A stretch of DNA of 47,971 nt from Agromyces mediolanus. Its GTDB lineage: Bacteria > Actinomycetota > Actinomycetes > Actinomycetales > Microbacteriaceae. The stretch's first letter is position 1. Each line of letters starts with the position of its first letter. Shown piece after piece: positions 1 through 7,906 of the stretch. The position numbers and the translations under genes were made by a program. The stretch spans positions 1,505,600-1,553,570 of the forward strand of contig NZ_BMRJ01000001.1 of NCBI RefSeq assembly GCF_014648575.1, given 5' to 3'. The notes beneath the pieces were generated by a model. That model saw only the letters and a program-made list of their open reading frames with translations. It was not told the origin of the DNA and ran no database searches.

Positions 1-1585
1 CGCCCTCGCCCATGTCGGCGGGCTTGCGGACGAAGAAGGTGCCCACGACGGCCGCGACGGAGATGATCGCGCCGACCAGGAACGCGGCGCGGATGCCGGC
101 CGCCTCCGAGGTCTCGAGGGCGGCGCCGGTCGCGGCGACCGCCGCCGACTGCGCCGTCATCACCGTGATGAACAGGGCCGTGCCCGCGGCGCCCGCCACC
201 TGCTGCACCGTGCCCACGATCGCCGAGCCGTGCGAGTAGAACCGCGGCTCGATCGAGCCGAGCGCCGAGGTGAACAGCGGCGTGAACATGAACGCCAGGG
301 CGGCGGAGAGCACGATGTGCGCGACGAGCATCAGCCACCACGGGGTCTGCTCGCTGACCATCGTGAGCGACCACAGCACGCCGCTGACGACGATGCTGCC
401 CGGCACGAGGAGCGGGGTCGGGCCCACGCGGTCGTAGAGACGCCCGACCGTCGGCCCGAGCAGGCCCATGACGAGTCCGCCGGGCAGGAGCAGCAGCCCG
501 GTCGCGAGCGGCTCGAGGTGCAGCACGTTCTGCAGGTAGATCGGCAGCAGGATGATCGTGCCGAACAGCGCCGCCATCATGACGACCATGAGCGCGATCG
601 ACACTGCGAAGTTGCGCGAGTGGAAGGTGCGGAGGTCGAGCAGCGCCCGGTCGCGGCGCTGCAGGCGCAGCTGACGCCAGATGAACGCCCCGAGCGCGAC
701 GGCGCCGACGCCGAGCGCGACCCACAGCGGCACGGTGTCGCCGGGCGCCTTGCCGGTGACGACGCCGCCGAGGATGCTCAGGCCGTAGACGAGGCCGCCG
801 AAGCCGAAGGCCGAGAGCACCACGGAGAACACGTCGAGCGGGAGCACCCGGGTCTCGCTGACGTTCTCGACCTTGCGGAAGCCGATCACGAGCATGACGA
901 GGGCGATCGGCAGCACGAACCAGAACATGAACCGCCAGGAGAGGAAGTTCAGCACCAGGCCGGAGATGGTCGGCCCGATGGCGGGCGCGACCGACATCAC
1001 GATCGAGACGCGGCCCATGAAGCGGCCGCGGTCGCTCGGCGCGACGACGGTCATGAGCGTCGTCATGAGCAGCGGCATCATGATCGCGGTGCCGGTGGCC
1101 TGCACGATGCGGCCGCCGAGGAGCACCTCGAAGCCGGGCGCCGTCGCGGCGATCAGCGTGCCCGCCGAGAACAACGACATGGCCGTGATGAACATCGAGC
1201 GGGTCGGGAAGCGCTGCAGCAGGAAGCCCGTGATCGGGATGACGACGGCCATCGTGAGCATGAACGCCGTGGTCAGCCACTGCGCGGCCGACAGCGAGAT
1301 GTGCAGGTCGTCGACGAGGTGCGGGATGGCGACGCCCATGATCGTCTCGTTGAGGAAGACGACGAAGGTGGCGCCGAGCAGCAGCCAGATGACCTTGGTG
1401 TCGCGGGCGCCGTGCTCGGGCTGGGCGGCGCGGATGGCCGCGTCCTCCGCGGCGGCGGCGGGCGAGTCGGCGAGGGCCGCGTCGGCGGCGGCAGCGGTCG
1501 AGGCGGAGTCCGCCAGGCCGGCGGACGGGGCGGGCTGAACGGAGTCGAGGTCGGAAACGGCGCGTTCGGTCAAGGAGGTTCCCAT
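1..1585 (-). CDS. DHA2-family MFS multidrug exporter (3' end missing)
   Basis: Proton-driven drug or solute exporter of the inner membrane, of the EmrB/QacA 14-helix class. The translation starts MGTSLTERAVSDLD, has an Ala-rich cytoplasmic N-terminus of about 50 residues, then a helix pair around LNETIMGVAIPHLVDDL, the loop SDRGRFMGR and the antiporter-type motif APAIGPTISG. At least twelve hydrophobic segments can be followed. The last codons visible read KPADMGEG at the window edge, so the C-terminus lies outside. I chose the ATG at 1585; no convincing Shine-Dalgarno lies before it. A 9-bp inverted repeat sits upstream at 1606-1660, which could be a repressor target. The substrate cannot be told from sequence. 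Confidence 0.9.
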   Translation of the reverse strand, partial: MGTSLTERAVSDLDSVQPAPSAGLADSASTAAAADAALADSPAAAAEDAAIRAAQPEHGARDTKVIWLLLGATFVVFLNETIMGVAIPHLVDDLHISLSAAQWLTTAFMLTMAVVIPITGFLLQRFPTRSMFITAMSLFSAGTLIAATAPGFEVLLGGRIVQATGTAIMMPLLMTTLMTVVAPSDRGRFMGRVSIVMSVAPAIGPTISGLVLNFLSWRFMFWFVLPIALVMLVIGFRKVENVSETRVLPLDVFSVVLSAFGFGGLVYGLSILGGVVTGKAPGDTVPLWVALGVGAVALGAFIWRQLRLQRRDRALLDLRTFHSRNFAVSIALMVVMMAALFGTIILLPIYLQNVLHLEPLATGLLLLPGGLVMGLLGPTVGRLYDRVGPTPLLVPGSIVVSGVLWSLTMVSEQTPWWLMLVAHIVLSAALAFMFTPLFTSALGSIEPRFYSHGSAIVGTVQQVAGAAGTALFITVMTAQSAAVAATGAALETSEAAGIRAAFLVGAIISVAAVVGTFFVRKPADMGEG

Positions 1586-1605
1586 CGAGAAGGGCGGCGC
1601 GGACG

Positions 1606-1660
1606 AGCGCCTGAGAGTGGTGCGTCGGTGCAGAGTGCAACCCGCCCTGGTTCAGGCGCT
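1606..1660 (-). promoter_or_regulatory. Inverted repeat in the MFS promoter region
   Basis: AGCGCCTGA (1606-1614) and its exact complement TCAGGCGCT (1652-1660) are separated by 37 bases. Between them, on the minus strand, lies a TTGCAC that could serve as a -35. The half-sites would flank or overlap the promoter, as in repressor-controlled drug exporters. No regulator gene is visible in the window, so this is inference. Confidence 0.3.
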
Positions 1661-1717
1661 ATTCCCAGATCGACCGATCGATAGGAACGAATACGAAACG
1701 CGGGGAATCGCGGCGGA

Positions 1718-1855
1718 TTACGGGGCGGGCGCGGGCCCGTCGGTCGGGCTCGGCTCGGGGAGCCAGCCCTTCAGCAGCTGCTCTTCGGGAGCGAGCTCGT
1801 CTTCGATGCGGCGCTCGCGCTCGTCATCGGAAGGGGTGGGAGTTGCATCGCTCAT
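1718..1855 (-). CDS. Small acidic hypothetical protein (45 aa)
   Basis: Starts MSDATPTPSDDERERRI, continues EDELAPEEQLLKGWLPEPSP and ends DGPAPAP. It is charged and Pro-rich at both ends, with no signal peptide or membrane segment and only one short helical stretch. The ATG at 1855 is supported by a TATCTT hexamer ending 6 bases upstream, which would give a leaderless mRNA; there is no Shine-Dalgarno. It stands alone between the cysteine desulfurase and the MFS gene, all on the minus strand. I do not recognise the family. Confidence 0.55.
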   Translation of the reverse strand: MSDATPTPSDDERERRIEDELAPEEQLLKGWLPEPSPTDGPAPAP

Positions 1856-1861
1856 GATTCC

Positions 1862-1867
1862 AAGATA
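1862..1867 (-). promoter_or_regulatory. Putative -10 (TATCTT), leaderless type
   Basis: TATCTT on the minus strand ends 6 bases (GGAATC) before the ATG at 1855, so transcription would start at or next to the start codon. Confidence 0.45.
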
Positions 1868-1935
1868 GCGCGGCCCACCGACATCCGCACCGGTGCTCCG
1901 CCGACGGCGCCGGATCGCGAGGCGTCGCTCGTCGC

Positions 1936-3084
1936 TCAACCGCGGTGGCCGAGCCTGCGCACCGCGGCGACCGCCCGGCTCGCCGCGAGGACCGTCGTCT
2001 CGATCTCCCCCGCGGTGGTCGCCGCGCCGAGGGTGAAACGCACCGCCGTGCCCGCGAGCTCCGCCGGCACGCCCATCGCCGTGAGCACGTGCGAGGGCTC
2101 CGTGCGGCCGACCGCGCACGCGGATCCGCTCGAGGAGATCACGCCGTCGCGCTCGAGCTCGAGCAGCACCGCTTCGCCGCTCGCTCCGGGGAAGAGGAAC
2201 GACGCGGTCGAGGCGAGCCGCTCGGTGGGGTGGCCCGTGAGGCGCGACTCGGGGATCTCGGCAAGGACGCGGGCGACGAGCCGCCGACCGAGTTCGTCCG
2301 TGCGGGCGGCGTGCTCCTCGCGCTCCCGTTCGGCGAGCTCGAGCGCCGTCGCGAAGGCCACGGCGCCGGCCACGTTCTCGGTGCCGGAGCGGCGGCCGCG
2401 CTCCTGCCCGCCGCCGTGCAGCACCGGCTCGAGCGGCACCCGCCCGCGCACGACGAGCGCCCCGACGCCCTTCGGCGCCCCGACCTTGTGCCCCGCGAGG
2501 CTGAGCGCGTCCGCGCCGAGGGCGTCGAGATCGAGCGGCAGCCGGCCGGCGGCCTGCACGGCGTCGCTGTGCACGACGGCCCCGCGCTCGCGGGCGAGGG
2601 CGGCGAGCTCGGCCAGCGGCTGCACGGTGCCGACCTCGTTGTTCGCGAGCTGGATCGAGACGAGCGTCGTGTCCGGCCGCAGCACGGCGGCGAGCGCCTC
2701 CGGGTGCACGAGGCCCGAGGCGTCCACCGGCACGAGGTCGAGGGCGAAGCCGTGCGCGCGCTCCAAGAACCGGGCGGACTCGAGCACCGCCTCGTGCTCG
2801 ATGGCCGAGACGACGAGGTGCCGTCCGCGCGGCGCGGCGAGCGCCGGTCCCTTCACCGCGAGGTTGTCGGCCTCGGTGCCGCCGCTCGTGAAGACGACCT
2901 CGCCCGGTCGGGCGCCGGTCGCGGCCGCCACGCGCTCGCGCGCCCACTCGAGCGCCGCGGCCGCCTGCTCACCGAGCCCGTGGCTGCTGGAGGGGTTCCC
3001 GAAGGCGCCCGTCAGGTACGGCCACATCGCCTCGAGCGCCTCGCGGCGCACCGGGCCCGTCGCGGCATGGTCGAGGTAGATCAC
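1936..3084 (-). CDS. Cysteine desulfurase, NifS/IscS-like, in the nad operon
   Basis: PLP enzyme that takes sulfur from L-cysteine for Fe-S cluster assembly. Class V aminotransferase features over 382 residues: YLDHAATGP at the N-terminus, HSDAVQ (D174), the PLP lysine in LSLAGHKVG (K200), RSGTEN, and the persulfide cysteine in SSSGSACAVG (C323). It starts with GTG at 3084, which overlaps the nadC stop (GTGA), so translation is probably coupled. Being last in nrtR-nadABC, it most likely supplies sulfur for the [4Fe-4S] cluster of NadA; similar nadABC-nifS arrangements are known in other bacteria. The dedicated role is inference. Confidence 0.9.
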   Translation of the reverse strand: MIYLDHAATGPVRREALEAMWPYLTGAFGNPSSSHGLGEQAAAALEWARERVAAATGARPGEVVFTSGGTEADNLAVKGPALAAPRGRHLVVSAIEHEAVLESARFLERAHGFALDLVPVDASGLVHPEALAAVLRPDTTLVSIQLANNEVGTVQPLAELAALARERGAVVHSDAVQAAGRLPLDLDALGADALSLAGHKVGAPKGVGALVVRGRVPLEPVLHGGGQERGRRSGTENVAGAVAFATALELAEREREEHAARTDELGRRLVARVLAEIPESRLTGHPTERLASTASFLFPGASGEAVLLELERDGVISSSGSACAVGRTEPSHVLTAMGVPAELAGTAVRFTLGAATTAGEIETTVLAASRAVAAVRRLGHRG

Positions 3085-3953
3085 GTGGCCGGTCCGCCCT
3101 CCGCGCGCACGTCGAGGTCGAGCCCGAGGTCGAGGGAGCGGACCGAGTGGGTGAGGGCGCCGACCGAGATCACGTCGACCCCGGTCGCGGCGATCGCGGC
3201 GACGGTGTCGAGGGTCACCCCGCCCGAGGCCTCGACGATCGCGCGGCCCGCGATCCGCTCGACGCCCGCCGCGAGCTCGTCGAGCGAGAAGTTGTCGAGC
3301 ATGATCGTGTCGGCGCCGCCGTCGAGCACGGCGTCGAGCTGGTCGAGCCGGTCCACCTCGACCTCGAGGTGCACGGTGTGGCCGAGCCGCTCGCGCGCCC
3401 CGCGCAGCGCCGTGGCGAGGTCGAGTCCGCCCGCCGTGAGGACCGCGAGGTGGTTGTCCTTCGCCATCACCGCGTCGGAGAGCGAGCGGCGGTGGTTGCG
3501 TCCGCCGCCGTCGCGCACCGCCCGGCGTTCGAGGCTTCGCAGGCCGGGCGTGGTCTTCCGGGTGTCGACGATGCGGGCGCGCGTGCCGGCGGCCGCGGCG
3601 ACGTACTCCGCGGTCAGCGTGGCGATCCCGCTCATCCGCTGCACCAGGTTGAGGCCCACTCGCTCGGCGGTGAGCACTCCGCGCGCGGGGCCTCGCACGG
3701 TGGCGAGCGTCTGCCCGGCCTCGAAGCGCTCGCCGTCGTGCACGAGGAAGTCCACGTCGATCGCCGCGTCGACGAGCCGGAACGCGGCCCGGAAGGCGTC
3801 GGATCCGCTGAGCACGCCCGGCTCCCGGGCGACGAGCGCGGCGTCGGCGACGGCGTCCGCCGGGATGAGGGTCTCCGAGGTCAGGTCGCCCCAGGGGGCG
3901 TCCTCGTCGAGGGCGGCGGAGACGAGCCGGTCGAGCTCACGGTCGGTGGTCAT
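3081..3953 (-). CDS. nadC: Nicotinate-nucleotide pyrophosphorylase (carboxylating)
   Basis: Converts quinolinate and PRPP to nicotinate mononucleotide, CO2 and pyrophosphate, the third step of de novo NAD synthesis. The 290-residue protein has the family motifs GVLTAERVGLNLVQRMSGIAT, DTRKTTPGLR, MAKDNH and the C-terminal barrel strands LDNFS, VEASGGV and ISVGALTHS. Length is normal for the family. The ATG at 3953 shares its A with the nadB stop (TGATG), and the 3' end overlaps the next gene by 4 bases. Confidence 0.97.
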   Translation of the reverse strand: MTTDRELDRLVSAALDEDAPWGDLTSETLIPADAVADAALVAREPGVLSGSDAFRAAFRLVDAAIDVDFLVHDGERFEAGQTLATVRGPARGVLTAERVGLNLVQRMSGIATLTAEYVAAAAGTRARIVDTRKTTPGLRSLERRAVRDGGGRNHRRSLSDAVMAKDNHLAVLTAGGLDLATALRGARERLGHTVHLEVEVDRLDQLDAVLDGGADTIMLDNFSLDELAAGVERIAGRAIVEASGGVTLDTVAAIAATGVDVISVGALTHSVRSLDLGLDLDVRAEGGPAT

Positions 3954-5470
3954 CAGGCGGCCTCCTCGTACGGGGCGGGTGGGATCTGGGTGGCGGGCTC
4001 GTCGGTGCGGCAATGCGCGCCGACGCTCTCGCGTCGGGCGAGCGCCGCGGCGACGGTGCGGCGCGCGAGCTCGAGCAGGTTGCGGTCCTCGGCGCTCGCC
4101 CGGTCGCCTACCTCGGGTGCGCGCCAGCCCGCGAGGACGGATGCCGCCGCCTCGAGTCCGGCGGCCGAGCGCTCGAGCCCGGCGGCGTCCCACATGAGCG
4201 TGCGGAGCGCTCCCCGGTCCATCGCCCGCCCCGCCTCTCGACGTGCCCGACTTCGATCCACGTCGGGCGACTCGGGGGAGGTGGGGACGGGGGTCGGAAC
4301 GGTGGGAGCGGCGAGGAGGGCGCGCGCGGCGCGCTCGGCGAACACAGCGGCCTCGAGCAGCGAGTTCGAGGCGAGCCGGTTGGCGCCGTGCACGCCGGTG
4401 CGGGCGCACTCGCCCACGGCGAAGAGGTTCGGCAGGGTGGTGCGGGCGTCGAGGTCCACGACGATCCCGCCCATCGCGTAGTGCGCGGCGGGCGTCACCG
4501 GGATCGGCTCGCGCGACCAGTCGAAGCCGGCGTCGCGGACGATGCGGTCGAGCCCCGGGAAACGGCGGGCGAGCACGTCCCCGCCGAGCGCCGTCGCGTG
4601 GAGCAGCGCGGGGGCCCCGCCCTGCTCGGCCATCGTGCGCCACACGGCGCGGGCGACGACGTCGCGCGGGGCGAGCTCGGCGAGCGGGTGCGCCTCGGCG
4701 AGGAAGCGCCGCCCCGAGGCATCCCGCAGCACCGCGCCCTCGCCGCGCACCGCCTCGGAGATGAGCGGGGTGCCCGGAACCGCGAGCGCGGTGGGATGGA
4801 ACTGCACGAATTCCAGATCGGCGACCGCGGCCCCGGCGCGGGCGGCCGCGGCGACCCCGTCGCCCGTCGCGACGGCGGGGTTCGTGGTGTGCAGGTAGAG
4901 CTGCCCCGCCCCGCCGGTGGCGAGCACGACGTGATCGGCCCGGCGTTCGACGACGGCCCCGTCGGCGTCGAGCAGGACGGCCCCGACGACGCCCCCGCCC
5001 TCCACGAGGAGGTCGAGCAGCATCGTGCGCTCGTGCACCGCGACCGTGCGCCGTCGCACGGTCGCGACCAGGGCGGCCTCGATCGCCGCGCCGGTCGCGT
5101 CGCCGCCGGCGTGCACGATGCGCGCACGGGAGTGCGCCGCCTCGAGCCCGCGCTCCAGCCCGGACTCGTCGCGGTCGAAGCCCACGCCGAAGCGGATGAG
5201 GTCGCGCACCCGGGCCGGCCCCTCCTCGCAGAGCACGCGCACCACCGCTGGGTCGGCGAGCCCGGCGCCTGCGGCGATCGTGTCGGCGTAGTGCCGCTCG
5301 GCGGAGTCGTCGGGGAAGAGGGCCGCCGCGATGCCGCCCTGCGCGTACCGGGTGCTGCCCTCGGCGAGCTCGGTCTTCGTCACCAGCTCGACGGTGCAGC
5401 CGGCCTCGGCGGCGCGCACCGCGGTCCACAGGCCCGCGATGCCGCCGCCGACGACGAGCACGCTCGGCAC
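3953..5470 (-). CDS. nadB: L-aspartate oxidase
   Basis: FAD enzyme that oxidises L-aspartate to iminoaspartate, the substrate of NadA. 505 residues. The N-terminus VPSVLVVGGGIAGLWTAVRA is the dinucleotide-binding fold. Then come the substrate-loop region STRYAQGGIAAA, HAGGDATGAAIEAAL, and FAVGECARTGVHGANRLASN, the FAD/substrate signature. A C-terminal helical domain is present. Start GTG at 5470, 2 bases after the nadA stop, with CGGAG about ten bases upstream. It ends in TGA overlapping the nadC ATG by one base. Confidence 0.96.
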   Translation of the reverse strand: MPSVLVVGGGIAGLWTAVRAAEAGCTVELVTKTELAEGSTRYAQGGIAAALFPDDSAERHYADTIAAGAGLADPAVVRVLCEEGPARVRDLIRFGVGFDRDESGLERGLEAAHSRARIVHAGGDATGAAIEAALVATVRRRTVAVHERTMLLDLLVEGGGVVGAVLLDADGAVVERRADHVVLATGGAGQLYLHTTNPAVATGDGVAAAARAGAAVADLEFVQFHPTALAVPGTPLISEAVRGEGAVLRDASGRRFLAEAHPLAELAPRDVVARAVWRTMAEQGGAPALLHATALGGDVLARRFPGLDRIVRDAGFDWSREPIPVTPAAHYAMGGIVVDLDARTTLPNLFAVGECARTGVHGANRLASNSLLEAAVFAERAARALLAAPTVPTPVPTSPESPDVDRSRARREAGRAMDRGALRTLMWDAAGLERSAAGLEAAASVLAGWRAPEVGDRASAEDRNLLELARRTVAAALARRESVGAHCRTDEPATQIPPAPYEEAA

Positions 5471-5472
5471 GG

Positions 5473-6846
5473 TCAGCTCCGAGCCGCGGCGGGAGGCGCG
5501 CTCGGCGCCGTGGGCGCCGCGCCGCTCACGGGCGCCCCGCTCGGCAGGGCCCGCAGCATCCGCTCGAGCGCGACCTTCGCGTCGGCGGCGACGGCGTCGG
5601 GAACCTGGATGCGGTTCACGACTCGGCCCTCGACGAGCTCCTCGAGCACCCAGGCGAGATAGCCGGGGTGGATGCGGTACATCGTCGAGCAGGGGCATAC
5701 CACCGGGTCGAGGCAGAAGATGGTGTGCTCGGGGTGCTCGGCGGCGAGCCGCTGCACGAGGTTGATCTCGGTGCCGATCGCGAAGGTGGTGCCCGCCGGG
5801 GCGGCCTGGATCGCCTTCACGATGTAGTCCGTCGAGCCGGCCGCGTCGGAAGCATCGACGACGGGCATCGGCGACTCGGGGTGCACGATCACCCGCACGC
5901 CGGGGTGCTCGCGACGCGCCTGGGCGATCTGCTCGACCGTGAAGCGGCGGTGCACCGAGCAGAAGCCGTGCCAGAGGATCACGCGGGCGTCGCCGAGCGC
6001 CGCCGCGTCGTTGCCGCCCAGCGGCTGCCGCGGGTTCCACATCGGCATCGCCTCGAGCGGCACGCCCATCGCCTTCGCGGTGTTGCGGCCGAGGTGCTGG
6101 TCGGGGAAGAAGAGCACCCGGCGGCCGCGCTCGAAGGCCTGCTCGAGCACGGTGCGGGCGTTCGAGGACGTGCAGACGATGCCGCCGTGCCGCCCGACGA
6201 AGCCCTTGAGCGCCGCCGAGGAGTTCATGTAGGTCACCGGCACCACGGGCAGGAGCCCGTCGGCGTCGGGGGTGTCGAGGTCGCCGTAGACCGTGGCGAG
6301 CTGCTCCCAGCAGGCCTCGACGCTCGCCTCGTCGGCCATGTCGGCCATCGAGCAGCCCGCCGCGAGGTTCGGCAGGATGACGGCCTGCTCCGGGCGCGAC
6401 AGGAGGTCGGCGGTCTCGGCCATGAAGTGCACGCCGCAGAAGACGATCGCCTCGGCATCGGGCCGGGTCAGCGCGGCGTTCGCGAGCTGGAAGGAGTCGC
6501 CGACGAAGTCCGCGTGCTGCACCACCTCGTCGCGCTGGTAGAAGTGGCCGAGGATGACGACGCGCTCGCCGAGGGTCTGCTTGGCGCGGCGGATGCGCTC
6601 GTGCAGCTCCTCGTCGCTCGCGAGCCGATAGGCCTCGGGCAGCGCGCCCTGCCGGGGCGAGCCGGTGGGGATGACGTCGCCCATCGATGCGCCGGGCCCG
6701 TAGGAGGCGGGGCCGGCGTCGAAGGTCCAGGGGCCCTCGGCGAGTTCGGGTGCGCAGCTCTCGCCGCCGCTCGCGCCGCTCGCGATGAGACGGATGCTGC
6801 GGTCGACGGATGCCGCGCGGCGGGTGTCGAGGGAGGTGGGGCTCAT
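5473..6846 (-). CDS. nadA: Quinolinate synthase A
   Basis: [4Fe-4S] enzyme that condenses iminoaspartate with dihydroxyacetone phosphate to quinolinate. 457 residues, with an N-terminal extension of about 70 residues and a low-complexity Ala/Pro tail of about 20. Likely cluster ligands are C137 (FCGVHFMAE), C225 (VCTSSNA) and C384 or C386 (CPCSTMY). Also visible are ILGHFYQRDEV and FFPDQHLGRN. The ATG at 6846 overlaps the nrtR stop as ATGA. The cysteine desulfurase at the end of the operon fits the need for the cluster. Confidence 0.96.
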   Translation of the reverse strand: MSPTSLDTRRAASVDRSIRLIASGASGGESCAPELAEGPWTFDAGPASYGPGASMGDVIPTGSPRQGALPEAYRLASDEELHERIRRAKQTLGERVVILGHFYQRDEVVQHADFVGDSFQLANAALTRPDAEAIVFCGVHFMAETADLLSRPEQAVILPNLAAGCSMADMADEASVEACWEQLATVYGDLDTPDADGLLPVVPVTYMNSSAALKGFVGRHGGIVCTSSNARTVLEQAFERGRRVLFFPDQHLGRNTAKAMGVPLEAMPMWNPRQPLGGNDAAALGDARVILWHGFCSVHRRFTVEQIAQARREHPGVRVIVHPESPMPVVDASDAAGSTDYIVKAIQAAPAGTTFAIGTEINLVQRLAAEHPEHTIFCLDPVVCPCSTMYRIHPGYLAWVLEELVEGRVVNRIQVPDAVAADAKVALERMLRALPSGAPVSGAAPTAPSAPPAAARS

Positions 6847-7553
6847 GACGCGGTCCTCTCGGCGTCTCGGAACGGTTCCCGGATGCCCGGCGCGGGGCCG
6901 GCCGGGTCGTAGCGGTACAGCTTCGGCGGGCGGTGCGGAGTGCCGGCGCGGTGCTCGCCGGTCTCCTGCAGGCCGCCCGAGGCGAGCATGGTGCGGCGGA
7001 AGTTCGCCGGGTCGAGCGGGCGGCGGAGCACCGCCTCGTACACTTCGCGCAACTCGGCGAGCGTGAAGGTGCGGCCGAGCAGCGCGTGCGCGATCTCCGA
7101 GTACTCGACCTTCGTGCGGAGTCGCCAGAGCGCGTAGGCGATGATCTCGGCGTGGTCAAAAGCGAGCGCGGGCAGGGTGTCGGCCGGCACCCAGCGCACG
7201 TTCGGGCCGATGGTGGCGCGGGCGGCCTCGTCGCTCGGCAGCAGCGCCCAGTAGACGACGGAGACGACGCGCTCGCCGGGGGAGCGGTCGACGCCGCCGA
7301 AGGTGTAGAGCTGCTCGAGGTAGCTCGGCGCGAGGCCGGTCGTGGCCCGCAGGGTGCGGGCGGCGGCGGTCTCGAGCTCCTCGTTCGGCGGCAGCCAGCC
7401 GCCCGGCAGGGCCCAGTGGCCGAGCTGGGGCTCGCGGGTGCGGCGCACGAGCGGGGTCCAGAGCGCGGGCGGGCCGCCGGCGCGGTCGGCGCGGAGCGCG
7501 AAGATGACGGTGGAGACGGCGAGGCGCGCGGTGCTCGGCGGGGTCGTGGGCAT
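6843..7553 (-). CDS. nrtR: NrtR-type Nudix-related repressor of NAD biosynthesis
   Basis: Transcription regulator with an N-terminal Nudix domain (about residues 10-140) and a C-terminal winged helix (about 150-225, KVEYSEIAHALLGRTFTL then ANFRRTML). The Nudix box reads GGWLPPNEELETAAARTLRA and continues TTG: the catalytic REUxEE core is replaced by RTLRATT, so it should bind an ADP-ribose-like ligand rather than hydrolyse it, as in NrtR. 236 residues from the ATG at 7553, which has GGAGGGA upstream; longer in-frame starts lack support. It is first in the nad operon and two palindromes lie upstream, which implies autoregulation together with nadABC. Confidence 0.92.
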   Translation of the reverse strand: MPTTPPSTARLAVSTVIFALRADRAGGPPALWTPLVRRTREPQLGHWALPGGWLPPNEELETAAARTLRATTGLAPSYLEQLYTFGGVDRSPGERVVSVVYWALLPSDEAARATIGPNVRWVPADTLPALAFDHAEIIAYALWRLRTKVEYSEIAHALLGRTFTLAELREVYEAVLRRPLDPANFRRTMLASGGLQETGEHRAGTPHRPPKLYRYDPAGPAPGIREPFRDAERTAS

Positions 7554-7577
7554 CGCTGCTCCCTCCGGCGATTCCGT

Positions 7578-7600
7578 CTTCGAGTCAGGATGACTCGAAG
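7578..7600. promoter_or_regulatory. NrtR box 1 (perfect palindrome)
   Basis: CTTCGAGTCA and TGACTCGAAG are exact reverse complements around a GGA spacer, 10-bp arms. It lies just downstream of the predicted nrtR transcription start and upstream of the ribosome binding site, a road-block position. Confidence 0.75.
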
Positions 7601-7612
7601 GCCATGGACGGC

Positions 7613-7618
7613 AGCTTA
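7613..7618 (-). promoter_or_regulatory. Putative -10 of the nrtR-nadABC promoter
   Basis: TAAGCT on the minus strand; a weak TCGCCT lies 17 bases upstream as a -35. Transcription would begin near 7605, between the two palindromes. Confidence 0.4.
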
Positions 7619-7637
7619 CAGTCAGGATGACTCGAAG
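7615..7637. promoter_or_regulatory. NrtR box 2 (imperfect palindrome)
   Basis: CTTACAGTCA-GGA-TGACTCGAAG is the same element as box 1 with two changes in the left arm. It is centred 37 bp from box 1 and overlaps the -10 and spacer of the predicted nrtR promoter. The shared core is AGTCAGGATGACT. Confidence 0.65.
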
Positions 7638-7687
7638 GCGAATCCGTGCGCGCCGAGTCCCGCCCCCGGGAGCCGGGGCCGGTGCGG

Positions 7688-7693
7688 TAGGAT
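7688..7693 (+). promoter_or_regulatory. Putative -10 of the gcv operon
   Basis: TAGGAT about 37 bases upstream of the riboswitch. No clear -35 is visible. Transcription would start near 7700, leaving a leader of roughly 250 bases. Confidence 0.45.
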
Positions 7694-7727
7694 CGGGCAC
7701 ACAACCGCATACCGGGCCATCGACGCG

Positions 7728-7906
7728 TCGCGGGAGAGCCACCGGCAGTCATCGTCGGGGGCACCGAAGGAGCAAGCCTCCCCGCCAATCTCTCAGGTAC
7801 ACGACACCGCGATGACGAGGCCGCTCTGAAAAGTGCCCGTTTCGGGCCGCCCACGGTGAAAGCGCACATCCCGCGCGAAACTCTCAGGCTCATGACAGAG
7901 GGGGAG
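7728..7906 (+). promoter_or_regulatory. Tandem glycine riboswitch (gcvT type, two aptamers)
   Basis: Two glycine aptamers in series. Aptamer 1 (about 7731-7829): GGGAGAGCC, then GGGGGCACCGAAGGAGCAAG, then CAATCTCTCAGGTA, then GACGAGGCCGCTCTGAA. Aptamer 2 (about 7833-7905): TGCCCGTTTCGGGCC, GCCCACGGTGAAAGCGCA, AAACTCTCAGGCTCATGACA, AGAGGGGG. The CTCTCAGG and (G)ACAGAGGGG blocks are class hallmarks. Position directly before gcvT fits a glycine-activated switch that turns on glycine breakdown. Confidence 0.92.

Noticed and set aside
230..1684. A 484-residue plus-strand frame rich in Arg/His/Asp/Glu across the MFS gene
   Set aside because: Composition is that of an antisense shadow; the minus-strand frame gives a clean MFS protein.
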